NCBI GenBank assembly: GCA_024644595.1
Contig: JAHEHL010000003.1
Coordinates: forward strand, 1 to 64,000
DNA length: 64,000 bases
From: Porticoccaceae bacterium
GTDB taxonomy: Bacteria > Pseudomonadota > Gammaproteobacteria > Pseudomonadales > Porticoccaceae
Reading direction: 5' to 3'
Numbering within the stretch: the first letter of the stretch is position 1; the number at the start of each line of letters is the position of its first letter. A program made the translations under genes and the position numbers. This document shows positions 8,114 through 16,269 of this stretch, in pieces. The notes under the pieces were generated by a model that had not been told where the DNA came from, ran no database searches, and saw only the letters and a list, made by a program, of their open reading frames with translations.

Positions 8114-9164
8114 CAAGCGCCGCAATATTGCCTTCAGTCTCTCGTTTCTCGACATTATGGCCTGCGGCTTTGGTGCTGTGACCCTGCTGTTTTTAATCCT
8201 TCGCCACAACGCCACTGAAATCGAAACGCCCGACCCGCGACTGGCTTCAGAAGTTGAACTGCTGCAGGAAGATATCCGCCAGGCTGAATCGGAAAAGACC
8301 GAACTGCTGAACAGCCTCGAACAGTTACAGCTGGAACTGCTGACCACTCAAGGTGCATCAGAGCAAGTTATCACCGACCTGCAAGAGCAGGAACAGAGCA
8401 TCCAGTCCGATCCCAAAGACGATATAGCCAAACTTCGCCGCCAGGTCGAGCAGCTCGAAGAGCAGACCGCGATGATGGAAGAGGCCGACTTTGGTGACAA
8501 AGTGCGCGAATTTCTCGGCGACGGCAATCGTCAATACCTCACCGGCCTCAAACTTGGCGGTGAGCGGGTGATGATTCTGGTCGACGGTTCCGCCAGCATG
8601 CTTGCCGACACCGTGGTCAATGCCCTGCGGCGCAGGAATATGAGCGACAGTGATATCAAGCAATCACCCAAATGGCAGTGGACCCTGCGCACCGTCGAGT
8701 GGCTATTGGCGCAGCTGCCCCCCAGCAGCCGGTTTCAGGTCTACCTGTTTAACACCGCCGCCGAGCCTGCTCTGCAAGGGTCCGAAGGTGAATGGCTGGA
8801 TGCCGCCGACTCTCTGGAGTTGGAGCGTGTGATCAAAGGCCTGCGCGACTATTCACCGGGTTCTGGAACAAGCTTGATCAACGCCATCAACACCATTAAT
8901 ACCTTCGAAGACAAACCCGACAACCTGTTTTTGCTCACCGATGGCCTGCCCACCCAGGGCAAGTCGGCACCCAAAAAATATATGGTCAGCGGCACGCAGC
9001 GCCGCGAGTTTTTTGCCGACGCCATCGACAACCTGCCCCGGGGTATGCCGGTCAACAGTATTCTCTTCCCCATGGAAGGCGATCCGGAAGCGGCCGCCAT
9101 GTTCTGGCAACTCGGTGTCTCCACCCAGGGCGCCTTTATCGCACCCTCGAGGGACTGGCCATGA
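8106..9164 (+). CDS. VWA-domain protein with ExbD/MotB-like membrane helix (first of pair)
   Basis: 352 residues: a short basic N-terminus, one membrane helix (about 11-32) containing Asp16 in the motif SFLDIMACGFGA, a coiled coil (about 43-128) and a VWA domain (about 150-345). The VWA metal site (MIDAS) looks complete: DGSAS (Asp160), Thr255 in SGTS and Asp279 in LLTDG. A single N-terminal helix with a buried Asp is the hallmark of MotB, ExbD and TolR stators, but their usual peptidoglycan- or TonB-binding domain is replaced here by VWA, a metal-dependent protein-binding fold. It overlaps the ASKHA-like gene by 8 bases and the next VWA gene by 4 (ATGA). The VWA domain should lie in the periplasm. 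Confidence 0.88.
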   Translation: MASKRRNIAFSLSFLDIMACGFGAVTLLFLILRHNATEIETPDPRLASEVELLQEDIRQAESEKTELLNSLEQLQLELLTTQGASEQVITDLQEQEQSIQSDPKDDIAKLRRQVEQLEEQTAMMEEADFGDKVREFLGDGNRQYLTGLKLGGERVMILVDGSASMLADTVVNALRRRNMSDSDIKQSPKWQWTLRTVEWLLAQLPPSSRFQVYLFNTAAEPALQGSEGEWLDAADSLELERVIKGLRDYSPGSGTSLINAINTINTFEDKPDNLFLLTDGLPTQGKSAPKKYMVSGTQRREFFADAIDNLPRGMPVNSILFPMEGDPEAAAMFWQLGVSTQGAFIAPSRDWP

Positions 9165-10150
9165 AGCGCCAGCGCCGCGAACTTCCGGAAGCGAGCATCT
9201 CATTTCTCGACGTTATCAGCTGTGGCTTTGGCGCTATCGTGATGTTGCTGGTGATCGCGCGGGTCGGCGACCCTGCAGCACTGGAGGAAGCCGAGAACGC
9301 ACTGCGCGGCACAGTCAAAGAATTCCAGCAACGACTATTTGATGTGCGCGGTGAATCGGTGACCCTGAATGAACAACTCAAATCGCGCAAACAACAGCTC
9401 TCCGAACTCAATGAACGGGTTGCCCGGCTTAAAGCCAAACTCGCCAGCGTCGAAACGCAAGCCAAGAAGATGTCGCTGTCGCAGTCTCGTGAAAAAGAGC
9501 AGCTGCAACTGGTGATGCAGGTTCTCACCGAAGAGATGGAGCGCCTGATCGGCCCTGAATTCAAACAGCAGAATCAGCTGATTGGCGGCATTCCGGTAGA
9601 CAGCGAATATATTATTTTTGTTATCGACACCTCCGGCAGTATGCAGGTCGCCGCCTGGGAAAAAGTCCAAAAAGAGATGATCAATATTCTTGATATCTAC
9701 CCGGATGTGAAAGGACTGCAGGTGCTCAATGATATGGGCCAGTATATGTTTTCAGCCTATCGTGAACGCTGGATACCCGACAGCCCCGAGATGCGCGAGG
9801 ACATTATCAAGACATTGCGAACCTGGGCACCATTCAGTAACTCCAGCCCGGTCGAAGGCATCAATGCCGCGATTCAAACCTTCTACAAACCGGGGCGCAA
9901 AATCAGCATCTATACCCTTGGTGATGACTTTCAGGGGCGCTCGATTCGCGCTGTGGTCAAGGCTATCGACAACCTCAACCAGGCCCATCGCGGCACTGAC
10001 CGGTTGGTCCGCGTTCACGCCATCGGTTTTCCAGTGCAGTATTTGCGCGGCCGTGCACTCAGTCCGTCAGCAATTAAGTTTGCTGCGCTGATGCGAGAAC
10101 TCAGTTATAACAACGGAGGAACCTTTATCGGGTTAAGCAGCCTTAACTAA
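9161..10150 (+). CDS. VWA-domain protein with ExbD/MotB-like membrane helix (second of pair)
   Basis: 329 residues, built like the preceding protein. A basic N-terminus leads into a membrane helix (about 12-33) with Asp17 in SFLDVISCGFGA, almost identical to the motif upstream, then a coiled coil (about 39-135) and a VWA domain (about 147-325). The MIDAS has DTSGS (Asp156), and the third-ligand Asp lies in LGDDF. The usual Thr position reads as Ser (SNSSPVEG), so metal binding may be weaker. The two VWA proteins share topology and helix motif but are otherwise diverged, which fits an obligate heterodimer of B subunits around the ExbB-like channel (inference). Translationally coupled to the first VWA gene. 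Confidence 0.87.
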   Translation: MKRQRRELPEASISFLDVISCGFGAIVMLLVIARVGDPAALEEAENALRGTVKEFQQRLFDVRGESVTLNEQLKSRKQQLSELNERVARLKAKLASVETQAKKMSLSQSREKEQLQLVMQVLTEEMERLIGPEFKQQNQLIGGIPVDSEYIIFVIDTSGSMQVAAWEKVQKEMINILDIYPDVKGLQVLNDMGQYMFSAYRERWIPDSPEMREDIIKTLRTWAPFSNSSPVEGINAAIQTFYKPGRKISIYTLGDDFQGRSIRAVVKAIDNLNQAHRGTDRLVRVHAIGFPVQYLRGRALSPSAIKFAALMRELSYNNGGTFIGLSSLN

Positions 10151-10162
10151 AGGGATACGACT

Positions 10163-10777
10163 ATGCCAACAGCCAAAATAACGTTTTTCACAGCTCTGCT
10201 CGCACTGGTATTGATCTCCGGGTGCAGCTCATCGGCGCAGGTACAGGTGCAATCCCAATTCCCCCAGGTCATATCACAACCGAAACCGATTAATGGCGTC
10301 ATCGTCTTTAGTGAAGAGTTCCAGAACTACATCGCGACACCGTCCAAAAACACCACTATCGACCTCGGCGTAGCGCAGACCAACTTGTTGCGCAACGCCT
10401 TTAGCGGTCTGTTTGCCAATATCGAATTTGTCTCGTCCAGCGACCAGGTCAGTCTGGAAAATGCTCTGATCATTACCCCCTCGGTTACGGAAGTGCAAAT
10501 CTCCACACCCTCAGACACCTATCTGAATGTCTATGAAGTGTGGATCAAGTACAGCCTCGATATTGCCGATGCCGATGGCCAGCAGATCGACAGCTGGTTT
10601 ATGCCCGCCTATGGCAAAACGCCTAATTCCTTTATGCTGTCAAAATCCAACGCCATCGAAGAGGCTGCAATCATTGCCCTGCGCGATGCCGGCGCCAAGT
10701 TACTGCTCGACTTCTATCGCATTCCCAGCGTCTACAACTGGGTAATCGAAAAAGAAAAACAGGAGGCGCAAAAATGA
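10163..10777 (+). CDS. Lipoprotein of the ExbB/VWA cluster
   Basis: 204 residues with a type II signal peptide: hydrophobic core, then lipobox LISGC with lipidated Cys21 followed by SSS. No Asp at +2, so outer-membrane sorting by Lol is expected. The mature part alternates strands and helices (VIVFSEEFQNYI, then ALIITPSVTEVQIS, then IEEAAIIALRDAGAKLLLDF), a pattern often seen in small envelope lipoproteins. No named family recognised. It starts 12 bases after the second VWA gene and overlaps the next lipoprotein gene by 4 bases (ATGA). Confidence 0.75.
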   Translation: MPTAKITFFTALLALVLISGCSSSAQVQVQSQFPQVISQPKPINGVIVFSEEFQNYIATPSKNTTIDLGVAQTNLLRNAFSGLFANIEFVSSSDQVSLENALIITPSVTEVQISTPSDTYLNVYEVWIKYSLDIADADGQQIDSWFMPAYGKTPNSFMLSKSNAIEEAAIIALRDAGAKLLLDFYRIPSVYNWVIEKEKQEAQK

Positions 10778-11472
10778 ACTATTCAGCCATCCTCAGCGGT
10801 ACGCTGTTGATTGCCTTGATGCTTAGCGGCTGCGGCGCCACCACCACCATCGACGAATACCGCCCGACCACCAAAGCCATGCAAATTAACAGCGAGGAAT
10901 CGGTAGTCATTCTCGGCCGTCGCGATGCCGGACACTACGACACCGACCGCGAATTTATTGACTGTGTCGCCAAAAAAATGGAAGGCGCAGATATTCAGGT
11001 GCTGCCCGAGCGGCAATTTATCGACTCCATCTATCCCTGGTTTGAACCGCGCACCGCGCCCAAGGGCCTCAAGCGCTTAACCCGTTTGATGAAAAATCCA
11101 GCGATTAAAAAGCAAGTTCGCAACCAGAAACTGCGCTATCTGGTATGGATCGACGGTTCCACTAACACCCATGACAGGGGCGGTTCAATCAGCTGTGCAA
11201 TCGGACCCGGCGGCGGTGGCTGTTTTGGTTTTGCCCAGTGGGAAAAAAGCTCAATCTACGAAGCAATTGTTTGGGATCTGAGCGACCTCACAGAAAAGGG
11301 CCGCCTGCGTGTTGACTCAACCGGAACCTCCTATCTGCTCGGCGTCGTCGCGCCCATTCCGTTGCTGACGCCGGTTAAAAATGATGCCTGTACCAGCCTT
11401 GGCAAACAGCTAAAACAGTTTTTTAGCGTGGCAACAAATAGCGCTCAAAATAACAGCGACTCAAGTGACTAG
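10774..11472 (+). CDS. Second lipoprotein of the ExbB/VWA cluster
   Basis: 232 residues with a clear type II signal peptide and lipobox LSGC (Cys20), then GATTTIDEYRP. The mature domain contains SVVILGRRDAGHYD near its start and a Gly/Cys-rich segment (ISCAIGPGGGGCFGFAQW, about 130-150) whose two Cys could form a disulfide. No named family recognised. It is translationally coupled to the upstream lipoprotein gene, so the two products are probably made in similar amounts and may act as an outer-membrane pair. The M48 protease gene starts 18 bases after the stop. Confidence 0.75.
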   Translation: MNYSAILSGTLLIALMLSGCGATTTIDEYRPTTKAMQINSEESVVILGRRDAGHYDTDREFIDCVAKKMEGADIQVLPERQFIDSIYPWFEPRTAPKGLKRLTRLMKNPAIKKQVRNQKLRYLVWIDGSTNTHDRGGSISCAIGPGGGGCFGFAQWEKSSIYEAIVWDLSDLTEKGRLRVDSTGTSYLLGVVAPIPLLTPVKNDACTSLGKQLKQFFSVATNSAQNNSDSSD

Positions 11473-11490
11473 ACGGTAACCGACAGCTCT

Positions 11491-12927
11491 ATGGCCACTA
11501 TTCAGATTAACTCAATTAAGGATCAAATCCGCGCCTGGCTGCTGATACCGCTCTTGGTATTGCTGCCGACCGTCGAGGCTGTAGCAAAAACCACCGGCGA
11601 AGATATCTATAAACAGGTGCTCGAGAGCACCGCTATCTACGATGACCCGGAACTGGATAGCTATATCAGAAAGCTCGGCGAAGAGATTGTCGCCCAATCT
11701 GAAATGGCCGGCGAAAAATTTACCTTCACCCTGCTTGACTCACCCGACCTGAATGCCTTTGCCACCCGCGACAACTACATCTACGTCAACCGGGGACTAC
11801 TCAACTACGTCAGCAATGAAGCACAGCTGGTCTCGGTGCTGGCCCACGAAGTCGGTCACGTGACACGCAAACATGTCACCGGTCAGGAGGGCAAGGCAAC
11901 CGGCGCACAGGTACTTTCCGCCATTGCCGCAGTGCTCTCTGGCAGTGCCGACGTCTATGAAGCCGGCATGGCCTACGCCAACTCAATTATCCGCGGTCAC
12001 GGCCGGCGCAACGAACTCGAGGCCGATGAAGCCGGAGCTGAATATATGGCCAAGCTGGGTTACTCGCCAGATGAAATGATCAATATGCTGTCGATTATGA
12101 AAGATTATGAAATGCTGCAGAAAGATCGCGCCAAAGCCAGGGGCGCCAGCAACCAAACCTATCACGGCATCTTCTCGAGTCACCCGCGCAACGACTCGCG
12201 CCTGCGCACCGTGGTCAGCAAGGCGCAGACATTTCAGGCCGAGCAGCCACGGGATAACGGCGCCGCAATTTACCGCCAACTCACCGACGGCCTGATCTGG
12301 GGCGAGAACTTTCTGGCCAAGCAAAAGCAACCTCAACGCTACTCCGATATGACCATGCGTGTGCGCTTTGATTACCCCGACGGCTGGACCCAGACCAATG
12401 ACAGCACAACGCGCAGTTCCCGTGGCAGTCCCGAGGACAGCAGCGCCATATTGAGCATGACACCCATCGCCCGAACCAGCCAGACGCCGGAAGAGTATCT
12501 CTACAACTACCTTAAGGTCGCCAAGCTGGATCTCGGCAAAGCGATTTCTCCGGCCGGGCTAAAAGGCTTTACCGGCATATTGCCCGGCACCGAAGACCAA
12601 CCCCCCAGCCGAATCGCCGTCATTTATTACAAGCTCAACGCCTTCGTATTCAAAGGCGAGGTCGACGATCCAGATAAATTTGCCGAGACAGATAAACTGT
12701 TCTCCCAATCTATCGCCACGTTTCGGCCCATCTCCCAACGTGAGATCGATGGACAAAAACCGAAGCGCGTTCACTATGTCAAAGCCACCAACGCCACCAC
12801 CTTCGACAAACTCGGCAAGGCGCTCAAACTCCGCTCCTCAGAAGTCGACGACCTGCGTATAATCAATGGCCACTACCCCACCGGCGAACCCAGCGCCGGC
12901 GATTGGATCAAAATTTTTCGACAGTGA
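11491..12927 (+). CDS. M48-family zinc metalloprotease, BepA-like, with LysM-like C-terminus
   Basis: A 478-residue exported protein: signal peptide (about 13-32) and an M48 peptidase domain (about 35-240). It has the zinc motif HEVGH (His119, Glu120, His123) and the third-ligand segment NELEADEAG (Glu177). A middle domain (about 270-410) resembles the extra domain of other exported M48 proteases. The last about 50 residues (TFDKLGKALKLRSSEV through PTGEPSAGDWIKIF) look like a degenerate LysM module. Relatives such as BepA (YfgC) and LoiP work in periplasmic quality control of outer-membrane proteins. Here, beside two lipoprotein genes and a PPIase-like gene, maturation or quality control of the cluster's own products is a fair inference. 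Confidence 0.88.
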   Translation: MATIQINSIKDQIRAWLLIPLLVLLPTVEAVAKTTGEDIYKQVLESTAIYDDPELDSYIRKLGEEIVAQSEMAGEKFTFTLLDSPDLNAFATRDNYIYVNRGLLNYVSNEAQLVSVLAHEVGHVTRKHVTGQEGKATGAQVLSAIAAVLSGSADVYEAGMAYANSIIRGHGRRNELEADEAGAEYMAKLGYSPDEMINMLSIMKDYEMLQKDRAKARGASNQTYHGIFSSHPRNDSRLRTVVSKAQTFQAEQPRDNGAAIYRQLTDGLIWGENFLAKQKQPQRYSDMTMRVRFDYPDGWTQTNDSTTRSSRGSPEDSSAILSMTPIARTSQTPEEYLYNYLKVAKLDLGKAISPAGLKGFTGILPGTEDQPPSRIAVIYYKLNAFVFKGEVDDPDKFAETDKLFSQSIATFRPISQREIDGQKPKRVHYVKATNATTFDKLGKALKLRSSEVDDLRIINGHYPTGEPSAGDWIKIFRQ

Positions 12928-12934
12928 ACCGGCC

Positions 12935-13684
12935 ATGAAAAAAATCTCCTCAACACCCTTTTTGCGAGTGATTGCAATACTTTTTGCAATCGCTGCGCTG
13001 GTCATTGGTGGCATCTACTGGCTCGGCACACAATCGACCGCCGACCGCCAGACCGTGGCGCTGGATGCCTTGACCAACCCTGACAGCGATGCGCTGCAAA
13101 GGCGAATTAATCAACAGCTGTTTGGCGACGACCTCGTTGATGTAGAGGGGATTGGCGCCGATATCGACAACACTCTCGATCCCAACGCCATGCAGGCAAA
13201 GCTCGCTGGCCTCACTAAAAATGTGACCACCGAACGCGTTCCCACCGAGCAAGAATTGCGTCTCTTTTACGCGCTCAACAAAGACAACTACCGCAACCCA
13301 TCACTCTTCTGGCTCAGTGTCGAAACCTTTACCACAGCCCGCCACGGCGGGCAGGTATTTGAGAAAGCGCAACAGGCACTTGAGTCGGCACGTCAAGCAA
13401 CACTCGAGTCGGGAAGCAGCTCGGCTGTGCCTGAGGGCGATAGCCATGATCGCTACGCACGCATTTCCAGCACCGAGCTGGCGGAGCGATATGGACCCAG
13501 TTTTGTGGCTAGCCTGATGCAGGCAAGTGAAGAAAGCGCGGCCCTACCCTGCTGGCACGGGCCAATCAGCTCCCCACAGGGCGCTAACTTGGTATGTGTT
13601 CGAGAGGTGCTGTGGGGAGATTACCCGGCCCTTGTATCAATCAAAGACCAGGTTATTAACGATTGGCGGTTTTCGGTTAAATAA
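12935..13684 (+). CDS. Membrane-anchored parvulin-like (PpiC-type) peptidyl-prolyl isomerase
   Basis: The ATG at 12935 gives 249 residues with a good membrane anchor (about 10-31). An upstream in-frame extension to 12866 overlaps the protease gene and lacks signal features, so it is rejected. Residues about 105-240 follow the pattern of PpiC-like periplasmic proteins: PTEQELRLFYALNKDNYRNP (chaperone-like start), then SSTELAERYGPSFVASLM, CWHGPISSPQGANLVCVREV and a final helix. The WxGPxxSxxGxxLVxV pattern is typical of the parvulin rotamase core. Two Cys in the core could form a disulfide. It starts 7 bases after the M48 stop and is the last gene of the + strand cluster. Fold assignment is fairly sure; isomerase activity is not proven. 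Confidence 0.78.
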   Translation: MKKISSTPFLRVIAILFAIAALVIGGIYWLGTQSTADRQTVALDALTNPDSDALQRRINQQLFGDDLVDVEGIGADIDNTLDPNAMQAKLAGLTKNVTTERVPTEQELRLFYALNKDNYRNPSLFWLSVETFTTARHGGQVFEKAQQALESARQATLESGSSSAVPEGDSHDRYARISSTELAERYGPSFVASLMQASEESAALPCWHGPISSPQGANLVCVREVLWGDYPALVSIKDQVINDWRFSVK

Positions 13685-13703
13685 ACTCAGTGACCCAAGC
13701 GCT

Positions 13704-14471
13704 CTAGGCCATTAACTCGGCAAAGAACGTTTTCAGGCCAGGTGCGCCTTCATCCTTCCAGATTTTCAGCGCCGCAGTACCGACTATGGCGATATCGGCG
13801 TGGCCGCGCAAAAAATCGAGATCGCTTTTGCTGCTGATACCAAAGCCGACACCGATTGGCATATTGGTGTGTTGACGGCAGCGTTCGATCAACGCCAGAA
13901 CATCATCACCCATATTAGTTTTTGAACCGGTAACACCTTTGCGCGCCACGGCATACACCATGCCGCGACTGGCCAGACCAAGTTTCGCCAAGCGCTTATC
14001 ACTGCTGGTTGGAGTCATCAAAATAATCGGCTCAATGCCCGCCTCTTCGGAGAGACGGTGCAAATTAACCGCTTCCTCCACCGGCAAATCGGGGAGAATA
14101 TAACCCACGCCACCCGCTTCTTTAACACGCTCAACAAAGCGCTCTTCGCCCATCTTAAACGCGGTATTGTAATAGCCCATCATCAGCACTTTAAACGGGA
14201 AGCGCGCACTTACCTCGGCCATAAATTTAAAACACTGGTCAATGGTAGTGCCAGCCTTTAGCGACTCTTCGTTGGCGTGCACAAACAGCGGGCCATCGGC
14301 GCTCGGCTCGGAAAATGGAAACTGCAGCTCGACCAGATCGACACCGGCCTCAGCCATAATCTCCAGTTCCTGCATATTTTCTTCAAACGAGGGATAACCA
14401 CAGACCACATGCGCCATCACCAAAATATCTTTGCCGCGCTTGCGCTCAGCGATATAGCTTTGCAGACCCAT
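13704..14471 (-). CDS. trpA: Tryptophan synthase alpha chain
   Basis: 255 residues, slightly shorter than the usual about 268. It cleaves indole-3-glycerol phosphate to indole, which channels to TrpB. Catalytic positions are conserved: Glu48 in VELQFPFSEP, Asp59 in SADGP, the phosphate-binding KGVTG loop (about 178-182) and VGFGIS (208-213). The signature is divergent from enteric TrpA (QFPFSEPSADGP in place of GIPFSDPVADGP), suggesting a different TrpA subgroup. The start overlaps the trpB stop by one base, so the two are coupled. No trpF, trpC, trpD or trpE is adjacent, so the pathway is split. Convergent with the PPIase gene; the gap is only 19 bases. Confidence 0.93.
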   Translation of the reverse strand: MGLQSYIAERKRGKDILVMAHVVCGYPSFEENMQELEIMAEAGVDLVELQFPFSEPSADGPLFVHANEESLKAGTTIDQCFKFMAEVSARFPFKVLMMGYYNTAFKMGEERFVERVKEAGGVGYILPDLPVEEAVNLHRLSEEAGIEPIILMTPTSSDKRLAKLGLASRGMVYAVARKGVTGSKTNMGDDVLALIERCRQHTNMPIGVGFGISSKSDLDFLRGHADIAIVGTAALKIWKDEGAPGLKTFFAELMA

Positions 14472-15730
14472 TAACCTCTCTCCCTGCGATATTGATCAGC
14501 CTTGCCCTCGATAAAGCGCTTCCACTTGGAATCGTCCAGCGCATCGGCAATGGTAAAGATATCCTTATCGCCACGACCCGACATGTTGACCAGCACGATT
14601 TCATCTTTGGACATGGTTGCGGCTTCTTTTAATGCCACCACAAACCCATGAGTGCTCTCCAGAGCTGGAATCAAACCCTCGGTGCGCATCGTCAACTTCA
14701 GCGTCTCTTTTACCTCGGCATCGGTAGCAGCCTCGAAACGGACCTTGCCCTGATCATGCAAGTGGGCAAAGATCGGGTTGACACCAATATAGTCGAGACC
14801 GGCCGCAACCGAATGGGTCTCATTCATATTGCCTTCCTCATTTTGCAGGAAGTACGTTTTGTACCCTTGAGCCACACCGACGCTGGCATCGTCATAGGCC
14901 AGTCGCGCCGAGTGCATATACGAGCCGACACCCTCACCACCAGCTTCACAGCCGACCAGCTCAATATTGGGCTCATCAAAGAATCCCTGAAACAGACCCA
15001 TGGCGTTGGAACCGCCACCGACACAGGCATAAACCCGATTCGGTAAACGCCCGGTCTGAGCCAAGATCTGCTCGCGAGCTTCCATACCAATAATCGACTG
15101 GAACCAGCTCACCATCTCAGGAAACGGGTGCGGGCCACAGGCTGTCCCCAAAATATAGTGGGTGTCGGCCATATTGGTCACCCAGTCGCGCATGCACTCA
15201 TTCACCGCATCTTTCAATGTCTTCTGGCCATCTTCAACCGCGATCACTTCCGCCCCGAGATTTTCCATCCAGAACACATTGGGACGCTGGCGCGCGACAT
15301 CCACCGCACCCATATAAATCTTACAATCAAAACCAAACTTAGCCGCCATAGTCGCCGTGGCAAAGCCGTGCTGTCCGGCACCGGTTTCAGCGATTACACG
15401 CTTTTTGCCCAGACGCTTGGTTAACAGGCCCTGACCCATCACATTGTTAATCTTGTGCGAACCAGTGTGGTTGAGATCATCACGCTTAACATAAATCTGC
15501 GCGCCGCCCAGCTCACGACTGAGGTTCTCGAGATAGGTAACCGGAGTAGGTCGACCAGAATAGTTTTGCAGCAGCGCCACGTACTCCTGCCAGAATGTCG
15601 GGTCGGCTTTACATTCACGGAAGCATTCAAGCAGTTCCTCGATGGTCGCCTGCAGAATTTCCGGCAGAAAAACACCGCCATACTCTCCGTAGTAACCTTC
15701 ACGGCCGTCGGAGAAGTCAAAAATATCCAT
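14471..15730 (-). CDS. trpB: Tryptophan synthase beta chain
   Basis: It makes tryptophan from indole and serine with PLP. The chosen ATG (15730) follows a GAGG ribosome binding site 6 bases upstream and gives 419 residues. A TTG start at 15742 would add MRLF and is less likely. PLP-binding Lys93 sits in NHTGSHKINN. The family landmarks ETGAGQHG, ACVGGGSNAMG and NMSGRGDKD are all present. It is somewhat longer than enteric TrpB (397), with extra residues at both ends. It forms a two-gene unit with trpA. Confidence 0.95.
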   Translation of the reverse strand: MDIFDFSDGREGYYGEYGGVFLPEILQATIEELLECFRECKADPTFWQEYVALLQNYSGRPTPVTYLENLSRELGGAQIYVKRDDLNHTGSHKINNVMGQGLLTKRLGKKRVIAETGAGQHGFATATMAAKFGFDCKIYMGAVDVARQRPNVFWMENLGAEVIAVEDGQKTLKDAVNECMRDWVTNMADTHYILGTACGPHPFPEMVSWFQSIIGMEAREQILAQTGRLPNRVYACVGGGSNAMGLFQGFFDEPNIELVGCEAGGEGVGSYMHSARLAYDDASVGVAQGYKTYFLQNEEGNMNETHSVAAGLDYIGVNPIFAHLHDQGKVRFEAATDAEVKETLKLTMRTEGLIPALESTHGFVVALKEAATMSKDEIVLVNMSGRGDKDIFTIADALDDSKWKRFIEGKADQYRRERG

Positions 15731-16269
15731 GAAAAGCCTCAATAGATGGCGGTGACATCCCTTTCCGGGAGACCGCGTTTAGGTACATTTGCCAAGTTCC
15801 TGTAGTTTATCCAAGTCCCCGGATCGGCACAACGGTGACATAGGCTAACCGCCCGAACCGGACGGCGCTAAAAATTTTATACGGCGTGGGAGCAAGGCCG
15901 GTTTAGCTCAGTGCTGTGACCAATTTTGCGCCATCGGTCAGCGTTTTCAGTCACACCAGTCACGGTGCGGATTACAGCAATCTATCCACACCTTTTGCAC
16001 CCTATTAGCAAACCGAAAAATCACCTTTCGGACGAAAAAACACAATATGTAGTGTATTAATGCTTGCATGACACACCATGTAGGATAAACTGCGTGACGC
16101 TGTAAACGAGTTGCACCGGGCAAGTTTTAGTCAGAGCCAGGTATCAAAAACAAAAATTTACGCAGCGATTACTATTTTTCGCCGGTTTGCTTAACCGGAG
16201 CTAGCCCAGGCACATAGCCGGGACATTTGAAACCAAATTTAATACGCAACGAACAGAAAAGGTCAGTCA
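15731..16269. other. Divergent trpB / nrdJ intergenic region
   Basis: This 539-bp region carries the 5' leaders of trpBA (minus) and nrdJab (plus). It holds a tandem NrdR box and an overlapping promoter-like pair (TTGCAT at 16064, TAAACT at 16086). About 180 bases lie between that promoter and the nrdJ ATG, long enough for a structured leader. I searched by eye for a B12 box (cobalamin riboswitch) and found none. No ORF of interest. Confidence 0.55.
16040..16086 (+). promoter_or_regulatory. Tandem NrdR boxes upstream of nrdJab
   Basis: Box 1 (16040-16055, acacaatatgtagtgt) is a near-perfect match to the NrdR consensus acaCwAtATaTwGtgt. Box 2 (16071-16086, acacaccatgtaggat) is a weaker match. 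Their starts are 31 bases apart, the roughly three-helical-turn spacing known for NrdR sites. Box 2 lies between the candidate -35 and -10, so repression by dATP/ATP-bound NrdR is expected. Confidence 0.82.

Noticed and set aside
6029-10150. Zorya anti-phage system (ZorAB-like channel)
   Set aside because: The B subunits lack the OmpA-like domain, and no zorC/D/E-type gene (helicase, nuclease) is present.
12866-12934. Upstream start for the parvulin-like protein
   Set aside because: It overlaps the protease gene and would bury the membrane anchor; ATG 12935 gives a normal signal-anchor.
16090-16269. Cobalamin riboswitch before the B12-dependent reductase
   Set aside because: No B12-box-like sequence or matching core was found by eye; the NrdR boxes explain the regulation better. 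A covariance-model search would be decisive.
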